From Achatina immaculata (taxonomy: Eukaryota; Mollusca; Gastropoda; Stylommatophora; Achatinidae), in the NCBI GenBank assembly GCA_009760885.1, contig CM019691.1:32488814-32552813 (forward strand): a stretch of 64,000 nucleotides of DNA, in the 5' to 3' direction. The notes beneath the pieces are model-generated. The model was not told where the DNA came from, made no database searches, and was given only the letters and a program-made list of their open reading frames with translations. This document shows positions 35,376 through 48,756 of the stretch, in pieces; position 1 is the stretch's first letter, and each line of letters opens with the position of its first letter. Both the position numbers and the translations under genes were made by a program.

Positions 35376-36246
35376 TAATGGAACCGATTAGTGCGGTTTT
35401 CCATGCCAGGTAACCGCAGTAGGTACTTATGTCTTCCACGGGTAGCGGAGCCGTCTATGCAGCCTACTTTTTTAAGCCTGTGCGGTAAAGAAATTAAACT
35501 ATCGTTGCCCACTCCTCTTCCGACGACACTCCTTTATGTCAGGTTCTTCTCCACAGCTTTATACCATCTAGTTCTCATTTGTGGAGATATTTCGATAACA
35601 AGGATAATGTTTTTGCGGGTCAATTTAATTATAAATTTAATCATAAATTTAACAAGGAATACTTCTGACAAATGCACAAGAGATAAAAAAAATAATAAAT
35701 TCACGCGAGCTCTAAAATAAAAACGAACGAAACAAACGTGCAAGGAATCTGACAGAATGTTTCATAGACAGAAACAAGGAGATTAAAAGTTCCCCATTGT
35801 TCAAATCTAACTTTTATTCTGACACCTTGGTGACCTAAATTCGGAACTTGAAATTGCATAAATTTTTCGAAGAAAATTTTCACTGCAGGTCGTATGATCA
35901 TATCCAGTTTATGTAGTTCAATGAGAGACCAAACAAAAAATTAATGAGATATTATACGTCCTTTGTATATAATCAAAAATGTCAATATAAAAATATTTGT
36001 AAAACTCACTGTTAACATATATATTTCTTATTTCTTAACAGAGCTAGGAAGGGATGCCTATTTTTAACAACACTAACAATTTAAAAACTAAAACGAAAAT
36101 TACGGAACAAAATTACATGTACATTTTTTAAAATATTGTCTTTATAAACAAAGATATGTAGGTGGCTCTGTGTTGTTGGTTATGAAACTCATCTAGATGT
36201 AAACAGAAGCCACAACCGGTTATACTTAATATTTACACCGGAGACG
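35376..36246. other. No recognisable feature
   Basis: The 109-codon plus frame 35391-35720 lacks any recognised domain. Confidence 0.4.
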
Positions 36247-36786
36247 TAAATGTAGTGAAAGTTCAGACATTAACACTTTCATTCCCAAGTAAGTATTTGG
36301 AGTCTTGATATTCGATGGCGGCTTGGTCGAATGAGTGGTTAGGCTCTCGGTCTAAAAATCCGGTGGTACCCGGTTCAAGTCCCAGCAGTCCACCACATCA
36401 AAAAGACCCCGGGGTCCACATAGACTCTAAAAATGTGTGCCAGAGAAATCTAGGAAGTGTAAATGAGAGCAGGCCTGATACTGACCATATCACACTTTCA
36501 GGCGTCCATGCTCGTGGAAATGCGGAACCAACACCGTATCCCCAACATACCTTCAATGGTATGGAAACGGGGATTTTTACCTTTTAACTTTTAACCTTAA
36601 TACTGGATGAACTTCCCATCGGCTGTGAGGAGTGAGGTGTGTGTGTGGGGGGGGGGGGGGGAGGTGTGAGGGATTTAGAAGGGGCGGGTGAGAAAAGGGG
36701 GAGGATGATGATGATGTTAACAACAGCGTAAAATGTAGTGAAAGTTCAGACATTAACACTTTCATTCCCAAGCAAGTATTCGGAGT
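36247..36786. repeat. 56-bp direct repeats bracketing a SINE
   Basis: aaatgtagtgaaagttcaga through ttcattcccaagtaagtatt at 36247-36302 recurs at 36731-36786 with two or three changes. Too long for a normal target duplication. Confidence 0.8.
36312..36592 (+). mobile_element. tRNA-derived SINE, second subfamily
   Basis: The head cttggtcgaatgagtggtta and box-B-like cccggttcaagtcccagcag resemble a Leu/Ser-type tRNA with a long variable arm. It ends ggatttttacctttt. Confidence 0.85.
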
Positions 36787-37294
36787 GACTTGATCATAAA
36801 CATGGCAGTAACACTGAATTTAAAAACATATTTAGATATATATAAAGAACACATGATTATCACATGATCAGTTACTGTCTTTAATGCTCCTGTACATACA
36901 AAGTTCTTTAATGTTCCTGTACATACAAAGTCATTGCAAATATTATACACAGTAGAGGACAATAATGCACGCCTTCGGCCTAACATTGCGCGTATAACCA
37001 CATTTTAGTAACAATTGTAGTAACACGGGCAATATAATTTGATGATGATGATGGTGGTGGTGGTGGTGGTGGTGGTGGTGGTGGTGGTGGTGGTGGTATG
37101 CGGTATGCAGAACGTAATCGAGTAAATATTACATTAATATTACTTGGTGATATTGGCTCTGCTATTGATTATATAATGAGAAGAGATTATTTACATTGTG
37201 TGATAAAATATTTCATACTGCCACGGAAAGTTAAATATGCTTAATTTGTGTGTGTGTGTAAAAAAAACAAGCAGAATTCTTACCAGACTAATTG
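36787..37294. other. Unassigned, with (GGT)n microsatellite
   Basis: A (GAT)/(GGT)n run occupies about 37041-37097. A 24-bp motif (cctgtacatacaaag) occurs twice at 36885-36930. Confidence 0.5.
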
Positions 37295-37622
37295 TTTACG
37301 AAAGATTAGAAAAATTTTTTGGTCGAAGTCAAAGACCTTGTTTGCAGAAATGCTGATGAAATCACTGAAAGCGATTGTTGAAGAAAGAAGCTGGCGATGG
37401 TTGGGGCATATGCTCCGGATGACTGGCGATTCACTACCAAAAACAGCCCCCACCACAGGGTACCAGAAGTAAGGGTAGACCAAAGGAGACATGGAGAAGA
37501 ACAACAGAGAGGATGTTGAGCAACAGAGGGCTCACCTGGGCAAGAGAGGGGAAAAAAAGTCGAAGGTCAGGCATTTGTGGAAAACCTTTGAGGATCCCCA
37601 GTCTGCTTTGGGCACTTAAGGT

Positions 37623-37667
<45 letters not shown>

Positions 37668-37683
37668 AAGAAAGAGAGAGAGA
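37295..37683 (+). mobile_element. LINE-D 3' end with (GA)n
   Basis: Reads SLKAIVEERSWRWLGHMLRM, then frameshifted TKGDMEKNN and LTWAREGKKSRRSGIC-like segments, as in the copy at 48525-48720. It ends in (GA)n at 37626-37682. WRWLGH and GLTW are typical LINE C-terminal features. Confidence 0.8.
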
Positions 37684-38080
37684 CTCCAACTCATTTTTTT
37701 TCCACATTTCATTGGTCACTATTTTTCTCTTTTTGTGTTTGTTTGTTTGTTTGTTTGTTTTTTGTTTGTACAAAGTGGTACACAAATTTCCACAGTTAGG
37801 AGTCCCCTCCGTACCCCCCCCCCCCCCCCCCAAAAAAAAACAAACTCCCAAACTTTTTTGCATTCATAAATCAAACAACGCCCAATTTGATTATTGTTGT
37901 ATAATCCTTGCACCTATAACTTACGCCCTTCTATATTTTTTTACCCTGTTTAAATTCGCCATGCTAGATGTAGGGTGGTGCTGCGTTTTGTCAGGAGAAG
38001 GAGAATGTTGCGTGCTGTCATCACTCTTGTTATGTTTAAACCTCACTGGCTTCCCCCCACCCCTCCCCTCTTTTTAAAAC
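37684..38080. other. No recognisable feature
   Basis: Contains (TTTG)n near 37735-37765 and a C-run/A-run near 37816-37839. Confidence 0.4.
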
Positions 38081-38084
38081 TATT

Positions 38085-38700
38085 CCCATGTAGGGGGCGT
38101 CACTAGAGGGGAGCAGGGCGTGATGACCGCACCGGGTGACACCATCAGAAAGGAAGTGACACCACAATGACTGTTTAAAAAAATTTTTTTTCTGCAGTGT
38201 TTCAGCTGCAGGGCATGCTATTTTCGTGGCTGCTGGTGTTTTCTTGTTATGGTGTCTGTGTGAAAGGAAAGTTCTGATTTAGTCAAATTGTCTACTAAAT
38301 GCTGAAATGCTTGTATGTTAGCTGTATGTGTCATTGTTATTGCTGTTACATTCATTGATATGTGTGAATTACGATTTACGAGTAACATTAGTCCAAAAAA
38401 AGGGAGATTACTAAGGGTTCTGCAAGGTCCGGTACGAGAGGTAGTTCGTGGGGATGGCGGGGGAGAATGGCAACATGAGTTACCGCACTTTGTGATACCA
38501 ACCTTACTGACGCTATTCTTTCGATGTTTTGTATTCCCGCTGCTGTTTAGAGATGTGGTCCAAGACTTGTTAATTTTCTTATTTCCTTCTAACAGATTAC
38601 GGTTTCTTGACCGCCTGTCCGCAATACATTCCACACATTTCGTTGTCTTGACCTTCTCGTTTGTTTATGTCATTTCTAGATTTAGCGCCGCCGTGAAATG
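38085..38700. mobile_element. Possible transposon remnant with 128/138-codon overlapping frames
   Basis: The start (agggggcgtcactagagggg, then cgcaccgggtgacacca) has the look of a dispersed element end seen in many animal genomes. The plus frame 38315-38701 and minus frame 38218-38634 have no domain I can name. Class unresolved. Confidence 0.3.
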
Positions 38701-38925
38701 ACTGATGCCAGGTTTCGTTAGAACTGCGTGTATTTTAAACATATTCAGTACTGACAGCAACTTATCTAGCTTCTTGTGTTCTGATTTCGATTGCTAAATC
38801 AAATTTAAGTTTCTGCTTTGACAAACGTGGTGCTATCTAAATCCAACAATTTTTAAATTCTAATTTTAAAAAATACTCATTTATATCAAATGTCACATAT
38901 TTCTTTCTAAGCGCTTTCATGCCAA

Positions 38926-38978
<53 letters not shown>

Positions 38979-39251
38979 TCTGCGTTAACGTCGTACAGCA
39001 GAAGTCTTTTTATAAGGACTGCAACAATCGTTGGAGTGGACAATAAGTGAGCATCCAGAAGTTCTGTGGGTTCTGTTCAGCGCCAGATTTAGACTTGGTG
39101 AAGCCCTAAGCCATATATAACTTAAGCCAAGTCCGGCGCTCATTCTGTTCATGCTCACCTGCCAGTCACAGAAAGGTGTCAGAGACATTAAAGCAGTTCG
39201 CAGTATAACTGAACTGACAGATAAGCATAGTGTGATATTTCAGTTGGTGCT
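38701..39251 (-). other. Probable Ptf1a 3' flank / 3' UTR region
   Basis: Sequence downstream of the Ptf1a stop. I find no canonical AATAAA on the minus strand here, so the transcript end is not assigned. It contains a (TA)n run at about 38931-38973 and a short palindromic insert (39078-39142). Confidence 0.4.
39078..39142. mobile_element. Short palindromic hAT-like remnant
   Basis: The ends cagcgccagattta and aagtccggcgct are imperfect inverted repeats around a short AT-rich centre. Ends of the agcgccggattta type are common in non-autonomous hAT elements. The length is only about 65 bp and no clear 8-bp target duplication was found, so the class is tentative. Confidence 0.35.
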
Positions 39252-39457
39252 CTAAAACTGCGGAGAATCGACCGTAGAATGAAGTATTTCTGTACAGTCC
39301 GCCTCCTGCAGTTTGTGCGATCGAGGGTCTTCGGGGGTCCATATCTTGGCAACCATGGTGTGTCGTGGACCTAAACTTGGATGCTTGACATCACGCCACG
39401 AGAGGGAATGACCTGTCAATGGTGGCGGCCCAAATGTGTCTATGTCTTCATTTGCAC
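39252..39457 (-). CDS. Ptf1a: Ptf1a exon 3 coding part with the two RBPJ-contact boxes (residues 207-274)
   Basis: The acceptor is ttcattaaacag, and the exon's first two bases complete Gly207 from exon 2 in phase. It encodes [16 protein letters not shown] (residues 214-229), then [18 protein letters not shown] (243-260), and ends at TAG (39254-39252). The two tryptophans W227 and W246 align with the conserved C1 and C2 boxes of vertebrate Ptf1a, which are known to contact RBPJ/RBPJL. The 24 residues after W246-R252 are not recognisably conserved. The exon lacks an upstream Met and is too short for routine ORF calling. Confidence 0.94.
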
Positions 39458-42400
39458 CTGTTTAATGAAATAAGAAAAAAATTATGTGTGTGTATATATA
39501 TATATGTATATAAATTTCTCAGTACAATAAAACAGATTTCATAGAGTGAAAGAATATATATTGGAAAAAAAACATGAACAACTCATTCATCAAGGTGAAG
39601 ACGTTATCCGATTGCCAGTCAGAGACCCATAATAGAATCAGGGTTGACGAACCGTAGCTGACCAAGACCTTGTCCCATCTCTCCGCTGGTACCCGCAGTA
39701 ACAGCCCTAGCCTGGCTGACGGGACAGGGATCGCGGTAGTCTCCATGGTGGTGGAGTCTGCAAAAGAAACACCGTACAGCCCAGCTTTTTAGCTCCTTTC
39801 AGGGACAGAAAAATCAGCCGCAGTAACCCGCTCCCAAGCCGACACCATGCTGTGCCCCAACACCTTTACTGCATCGACTGCAAGCAGCACCAGCTCCAGT
39901 TCCAAAGAGATAGAAGACAAGACACAACCTTAAACCATTTTGCTGGCTCATTTCAGATTGTATAACTAAACCTAACAATGTGTATTATTTGTTATTGTTA
40001 ACATAACTTACACGATAATAGGATGAGGTAGGGGAGGTTAAGTCTTCGTATGCGATGAATGGAAGCAGTGGAAAGACTTCTTCTTTTGAGTCAGTTAAAA
40101 ACAAAGTTTGTGTATCATCCCTTTATATATTGTTTGTGCTTATTTTTATATTCCGTCCACTTGTACTATTTATATTTGATAATAACACAAAATATTTAAT
40201 TACCATTAAGCTTATTGTGGATACTGAACTTTTTGCAAGAAAGTACGAGTAGCATTGTACACAACTCTGCATTTTTTGTTTATATTCAAAAGATTTGACA
40301 GCATTTTCGCCATAGCAACAACGTAAAATAATCCAGAATGTTTATATTAACTCTTTTGCCACGCTGTGTTTTTTTCCATGAAATAATTGACACAACAAAG
40401 TGATTTAAAACCATGATGTACTTTTTAAGGAATAAAATCTGATGAAAGATGATTCTGAATACAATTGTTCTCAGGTTTATGGTTTATATGTTTTATCTAT
40501 CCAGCTTTTTCTTCCATATATTTCGTGGGTACCATGATACTTTTCGTACCGTTAGCCTGGCGTCCAGGTTGATTTAAATATTTTTACTGCAGAACCAAAA
40601 GTACCTGATCACTTAATAATTTATTTGTTGTAACCCTTTGAGAAAAGACGAGAAAAAAAGACATGAATAAAAATATGCTACATGAATTTGTTATTTTTCC
40701 AAATATTTTTGGCACGTCTCGGTGCCATTTCCAAGACAGTTACAATAAAATCCTAAATTGTATTATAACCTAGGGCGTAACGCATGAAAAAACAATAAGG
40801 TGTGTTTGTGCAAAATATACTGACGTCTCGAAATTTTGATTCTTAGGAATTCGTAAATCAGTCCGTTTGTATTTAGCACTATCGGAAACAGTCAAAATCG
40901 CAAACAGACGAAAGAATTTTTTTATTAAAGAAGACTGAACACAGCTGGTAAGTTACATATTTCGTACATAGTGTTCTTTTTCATATGAAACAAAACCCCA
41001 CACACCCAAACTTTCAGCACTTAAGTGTATATCTAGTTCGATCGTTCTGTTTATTTCCGAACTATATATCTTTAGAATTATATCATGGGAATAGAGACAC
41101 TTTCTCTACAAATATGGTCGTATGACCTACAGCTGTGAAGACCAAACTTCATTTCCTTCATTCACTCCTTCGATGTGGTCTATGTCCTAGAAGTCTGGAG
41201 AAAGAGAAGCGTCGCTCACATCCTGCTGTTTCGCACCACCCAGAGACTGAAAAAATAGCTCCCGTAACCAGCTCCCAATCCGATACTATGCCTTTAGCTC
41301 TCTATAAACATATCGTTCAATCTTTTTTTTAATACGCGACAGGAAACGAGAAACAACTCTCTCGTATGCTACCGTTTTCTAAAGGCATCATCATCATCAT
41401 AATCATCATCATCATCATGCAAAAGTGCTAATCGTTCAGTCCGCTGTCAGTTTAGAACAACAACAAAAACACAATAATAACCGGTTTATATCACAAATGT
41501 TTCTCACGAATTTACTCACAGCTTTAACAAGGTGAAACTTGCTGTACGTAACTGATATGTTTATATATACCCGACAAAACAAACTAAGCAGGTTGTCAGA
41601 GACGCTCAGCGAACATTCGCTCAAAGGACTATTGTAATATCCCGCGCGGTGGGAAGAATGGCTACAGTCAGATTCGACAGTTGCCCATCTAGTTTCTATT
41701 CTTCAAATCACGCACGGACTTTGCGCTGGCGCACAACAATGAAGCGATCTGTTTTGTCAGTGGCAACATTACGAGCATACACAGGATCGAATGTGGGTCC
41801 ACGGCGTCAAATTCAAACCTTGGTGTAGTTTATACGACTTAGCACGACACATCCTTCAGTGTTTACAAATAGTTTATATCCAGCGATTCTCATACTGTGA
41901 CATGCTTGCCCACTGCTGGTGTACAACAGCTAACATGAGCCCGGGTCTAATGAGAGAAAGGTGGAGCTGGTGTATCGTACAGCTTTCCTTATTTTAATGG
42001 TAGAGGGTGGGGGCGGGGGTGGTAGGCATAGTGGATGAAAACAGAATGGCTAATCACTAAGGTAAGGTAAGGTAAGATAAGGTAAAATTAGGTAAAGTAA
42101 GGTAAGGTACGGTAAAAGTAGTTCTAGTATGACATGGAGGCACCTAGTGGATAAGATGAGAGTGCTCATATTTTCCTTTCATGTCAGCACACTAAAGGTC
42201 GACGTGCTCAACATCACGACTGACCGCGTTTCCTTCCCCCATATCCAGAAAAAGCCAGGTAGCCATTTCTACAGCAGCGTGAATGGAGCGCCTCCTGTTG
42301 GATTCGAAACCCCCAATTTTGCCATGAGAGATTCAATAAGAGAGGCGATTCAAAAACTAGTTTTCCGCCAGCTTACAAAAATTCGCCTGAAGTCCTGGTT

Positions 42401-45400
42401 TGGCGTCTTATTATAAGTTCGCTTTAAAACCAAATTTTCAGTATTAAAAGGCTCACACTATTTCACAACGAAAGAATAGTATTAGTATTCTGCAATTTAT
42501 TTTCATAACAGTAAATAGCTATATATTCATATCTTTGGCCAAATATTAAGACAAGAGACGCAGGCTTCTTTAGACAGGACCTTGTAATACAAAATTATTG
42601 CCCGTTGTCGCTGTGGTGCAGAATACAAATCTATTATTGGTAGAATCAATCAGAAAAATGACGCCCAACAAGTCCCATAAGAATTAATATCCATCTCTTC
42701 AAAACAGTCTTGATCATGACAAGTTTCATTATTTCATTCCTTCCATCTTTTATGCATTGAGAATGTTCTTGTTTCGAGTATTTTCCATAGCCATTTTGGG
42801 TGTCAAATTAAAATGGAATAAGAAAATAATATTTAACGGAAGTTTAATAGTTTCTATAAATGCTTACGTCTTCTCCAGAATATATGAAAGGACATCATCA
42901 GAAGGTTATGTCCTTCCAATCGTTTAAGAGAACATGATCTTCTTAGAGTGAGGGATCAGTAAAGGGCGAGATGATTTCTCAGAATTCAGAAAGTACTTGA
43001 TATGGGGATCAATGTAAACACTTCATTCATCCCATAATCAAACATGAAAATTGAAGCGTCTTGTCTCAAAATCTTCCAGAAATTCATTGAACTTTATTTC
43101 TCATAAGAAACTGTATCATGCATCATCATCATCATCATGTGCCGTGCTGACTGGCGTTGGCTATTATGCTTCTTCAGAGTACACGATCCTTCATGCAGGC
43201 CATCAGTTCAGTTGGTGATCTCCTCTCACACCATCCCGTCAGACTATCCAGTATCATTTCTCTTGGTCTTCCTCTTGATCTTCTTCCTTCTGTTTTTCCT
43301 GTTGTTATAATATTTTCAATGCCCCCTCTTCTCACTGCATGTCCTATGAAAGTACATTGTCTCTCTCTTATTTTTTTGACAAGGCTTCTTGTCTCTCCAG
43401 CTCTTCTCATACATTCTTCATTAGTTATTTTTGCTGTCCAGGGGATTCGCAACATTCTTCTAATAAACCACATTTCTGCTGCTTCCAATGATTTTTGTGC
43501 AGACTTGCCTATTGTCCATGATTCACTTCCATATAACAAGATAGGTTCAATATAGCATTTTAGGACTCGTTTTCTAACATTCATTGATAAAGATGTGTTA
43601 GCTAATATGTTTCTCTTCTCTGAAATGCAGTCTTTGTTTGGCCTATTCTGTTCCTAATTTCTGTTTTGCATTTCCCATCTGAAGTTATTACTGCTCCAAG
43701 GTATTTGAATTTCTGCACCTGCTTTAGAATAGTTCCTTTTAATTTAATACTGCATGCTGGTGGATTATGTTTCTTAGATATAACCATAGTCTCTGTCTTT
43801 TTGATGTTCAAAGTAAGGCCTTTCTTACTGTATCATGCAGACAAAGTAAAAACCTTCTTTCGGTAATTCATGTTCTCAACTTGCTTCTCTTGATCTTTTA
43901 AAGAAAAACTTTAGTTATTCTGCTGCTCATCTTTGGAATACCCTCTCATCCTGTATAAAAAATATAAATTATACTCCTTCCTACAACTACAGACTTTCTC
44001 AATATTTATTTGATGTCGACTGCATGGCTCCATGAATAATAAAACTTACGAATTATAAAACTTATTATAAAAGTTATCTTAGACTGCTCTTACAGACACT
44101 GAATACAGTTAATTATTTATTCTGAATAGTCCCGACATTTTTGTTTAGCAGATAGTCATATATATATATATATATATATATGTAGTTACTTCTGTTCTGA
44201 GTGAATGGATAAAAGCGAAACGTAAATGTTATATTTTATTTTATGTCTCTCAGCTTCAATGTCAATTATGTTTGTTACATGAACAGCATATTTGTAGAAT
44301 GTCTGGAATAGAGTGAAAGATGTATGATAAAGGGCAGAATGTCAGACGGGCCTGCGTGCCCAATTCTTAACCCTTTTGAAATAAAGATCAATCAATCAAT
44401 CAATCAATCAATCATGCTCTCCAATAATTCAAGAAAACTTATCACAGTGTATTCTCCCTTCTTTTCTTCACACGCTTACACTTCTCCGTCAAACAAAAGA
44501 GATCTAACACCTTTCTAAATCTGAAGGTGTTTTGGGTGGGAGAAGGTATTTCCTACAGATACCACCCCTTTTAAACTTTCCACCTTTCTTTCAGGTGTGA
44601 TGCCTGCTTCATCGACTTCGCATGCATTTTTAACATTGCACTGTACTGGTGCGGTCTCTGTTTCTGCCTCTTGCTTGTAAAATTGTATTTCCCTCACTTT
44701 TTCTCTCTGCCTCTCTCTTTGTGTCTCTGTCTCTGTCTGTCTGTCTCTTTCTCTCTATGGCCCATGCCAATCAGGCGTCGGCCGTCACAAATTTCCAGAA
44801 ACCATCTGCCCCTTGCCCTTTCTATAAGACGTGTGTTGGACTCTGCTTTCTTGTAAATGGCCCATCCCTTCAACAAGCGAAGGGAAGAAGGAAGATTGTG
44901 ACTTAAAATTTGGCTCTGAAGTCGACCTCATTCAGAAATAAATGATTTCTAGATTCCAGCTCCGAAGTCGACCTCATTCAGAAATAAATGATTTCTAGAT
45001 TACAGTTCGGACACACAATCCTTGTTGCACTCAGAACCAACGAAGGACTTCCGGGGCCGTCTGGTCAAGATGATCAGTTGCTAAGATATGTCACGTCCAG
45101 TAAAGAACACGTAGAGTATCAGGGGCAAAGAAAATTATAATTTCGTCGAATATCATCGCTGATGTAGACCATAATAAGGGTCATTAATTTCTGAAACTAT
45201 CAGCACTATTTTACCATGTTTCACTATCAAAATGATCTTGCCACGTTTCGCAATCAACATTATCTTGCCACGTTTCACTATCAACATTATCTTGCCACGT
45301 TTCACTATCAACATTATCTTGCCACGTTTCGCAATCAACATTATCTTGCCACGTTTCACTATCAACATTATCTTGCCACGTTTCACTATCAACATTATCT

Positions 45401-48269
45401 TGCCACGTTTCACTATCAACATTATCTTGCCACGTTTCACTATCAACATTATCTTACCACGTTTCGCTATCAACATTATCTTGCCACGTTTCACTATCAA
45501 CATTATCTTGCCACGTTTCACTATCAACATTATCTAGCCACGTTTCACTATCAACATTATCTTGCCACGTTTCACTATCAACATTATCTAGCCACGTTTC
45601 ACTATCAACATTATCTTACCACGTTTCACTACCAACATTATCTTGCCACGTTTCACTATCAACATTATCTTGCCACGTTTCACCATCAACATTATCTTGC
45701 CACGTTTCGCTCACGCTCATTGAGAAAGCGTTAAAAAATGTGAAAAAGAGAACTCATCTCTCTCGGTTCTTTTTTTGTACGTCGAATGTTTCAGTGAACT
45801 TTTGCAAACACTGTTTGCCATACTTAGACTATTTTTTCTTTGCTTTATCGTTGAGTTTCGTTTTCTTAAACACAATAGAACTGTACATCGAAGCCACAGA
45901 TTTTTGTTCCTGTTTACAGATATAGTAGAACAGTCAAGTCACTTACATTTTCATTACACTTATTTAAGTGTTACATTTATTAATGCTCATTTTATTTCTT
46001 TTCTATTATTTCGTTATAAAGATGATGAAAAAAAACCCAGAGAAGTACAAAGAATTAGAATCAAATATCAGTAAAATAAAAATCATTAGGGGAAAAAAAG
46101 GTACATGGTACTCATTTTAGTAACTGGAGATTGCAGGAAAAAAAAAAGGGTCACCCTAAAAGATATGGTTTGAAGAATTCTGAATGTAATGCCATATTTG
46201 CATAAATAAAATGGTGTTTCAACATCTTTTTTTTTTGTTTATTTATTTTTTACCAAACACAAAAATCTGTCTTGAAAGCGGCCCTGGACACTCTCAGCTT
46301 CATAATGTATAAACTAGTAAAAATGTAGGAATAGCTTTACTAGTTAACAACTACAAAGTTGTGACGTTTCGGCCTGAGCCTTAATCATACAAAAACATAC
46401 AGGGCGAAGAAATAGAGAGAGGAGATAAAGTATAGATTCACATGAATCTATACTTTATGTAATATTTATGTATGGCATTCCTGACACACACCGCCGGACA
46501 AGTCACATCTTACAATTTACAGCTAAGTACTCTTTTTAATTGTTTTTTCTTTTTAATAGTATTCATGTGAATCTATACTTTATCTCCTCTCTCTATTTCT
46601 TCGTCCTATATGTTTTTGTATGATTCAGGCTCACCCCGAAACGTCACAACTTTGTAGTCGTTAAATAATAAAGCTGTTCCTATATTTTTCCTAGTTTATA
46701 CATTCTAGTATCACAGTTTTACTGCAGTGCTTAGTGTATAGTTGTATACTTATACACTAATTATCGTGTGACTCAGCTTCAGTCTCTGGACGACTGAATG
46801 TTCTTTACTCTGACCGTACAACGGAACAGATTTCATGGTCCTTTTCCCAGCGCCGTACAGATTTTTTTTTTTCACCTTCTCTTTTACAGTTGTACCTCCT
46901 GGACGTGACCGCTGGAGATACAGGGGATAGTTATGTCGGTCCTCATGGTGCCACTGCGACCCACACTGGAAAACTGAGATTGTCGGAGCTCGCCATGAAT
47001 GAAAGGGATTGTGCGGACCACACATAGACAAAGGGCTCATGGAATAGGCGGGGCCTATGCTCAGTAGGAAACTTCAGGCTAAAAACAACGTATTAATAAC
47101 TGACAATTGGCAGAGCCCTATGAGAATCGTGACCCAGGCTGGGAGAGTTGAAGGGATAGTCCCTCAGATTTTTAGAACTTTATAGAGTCGAAACACCGGC
47201 CAAAGGGTGCGCTTCTGATTGACATTATTTTTTTTTCTCAACATTTCCTGATATTGAATAGTTCTGAGCTAACTTTATACGTGGCAACAACAGGGAAGTA
47301 AGTTGATATCACTGTGATACTGAAAAGTAAGATTAAATTACCAAGATAACGACAAGAACTATACTGAAAAGTAAGATTAAATTACCAAAATAACGACAAG
47401 AACTATCTTCATGGAACTGTACCAGTTAAAGAAAAATTATCGCCATGTATCAACATTTTCAAGTGGAATATCAGGCAAAGTCAGTACACCTATTTTTGTC
47501 ATATTCTCAATTTTAAAAATAATTTTTAAGAGATAAAAATCTCCAAAGACTCAAAAGATATCTGGAAGCAGAGGTCCAAAACTGGAAGTTGACCTTTACA
47601 AGTATACTAGGCGAACATCAAAAGTTCTGTAACAAAGTTGAAATAATTCTAAATGAAATTACCTCAAGTCTTTTTTAAAATTCTGGCTGAAATTTACTGA
47701 TCAGAACAAAAGAGTCGACTATTTCTATTTCGATATAGATGGTGTTCCTTACATTATTAATTTCATTTGTAAAATATTATAAATACTTCCACTCAGTGTA
47801 TGTTTATAATGTGCTAATTAAACTTTATTTTAAAATATCTGATTTCACCAAAAGCACGGAAACAAAGCTACAAAAAATCGTAGAGCATTTACCACTTATA
47901 ATATCTAGTGTCAAGAAGTGGAACCAACTGAAGTTTAGATCTAAATTTATCGAGGCACCAGCCAATCAGAATGTCGTTAAAGAGTAACACAACCACTTCC
48001 TTTGGTTACTGAAACTATAATATCAAGTATCAGTTTTTTTTCACGTGTGAGAAATGACACCTCTGTAAGCAGACCAAACTCAGAAAGAATTCATCCTGAA
48101 ACTGTTCAGTCTTACGGCTACAGCATAATTTTAATACTATTAATTAGTGTCTTTAAGTTAGCTTTCTTTTCTGCAGTTAAAACACATTTTCATTTCTTCT
48201 TTTCTGATTATTGCTACTGTCTTTTTAAATTAATTCCTCTCTATCTATCTATCTAACTCTCTCTCCCTT

Positions 48270-48307
<38 letters not shown>

Positions 48308-48703
48308 TCACAAACACTTGGAACGTTGTTGGATCTGGCACTCCTAGACCAAGCAATACTCAGAACAATATTCTAGCAAAATCAAAATAAAATGAGAAGC
48401 AGTACATGTCTGGCCCAATCCACATTTTAAAATTATAAAATAACTTTTTTTCCTATTAAATTTAGCAAAATTTGTCATTAAAATGTATTCCCGTAGAGCA
48501 AGGAACCAAAAATAGCACTAAGATGGACACCACAGGGGAACAGAAGTAAGGGTAGACCAAAAGAGACATGGAGAAGAACAACAGAAAGGATGTTGAGCAA
48601 TAGAGGGCTCACCTGGGCAAGAGCAGAAAAAAAAGGCAAAGGCCAGGCATTTGTGGAAAACCCTTGCGGAAGCCCCATGTGCCCTGAGCACTTAAGGTTC
48701 AGT

Positions 48704-48756
<53 letters not shown>

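Noticed and set aside
38218..38701. 128- and 138-codon frames as genes
   Set aside because: They overlap on opposite strands in a region that looks like an old dispersed element, with no recognisable motif.
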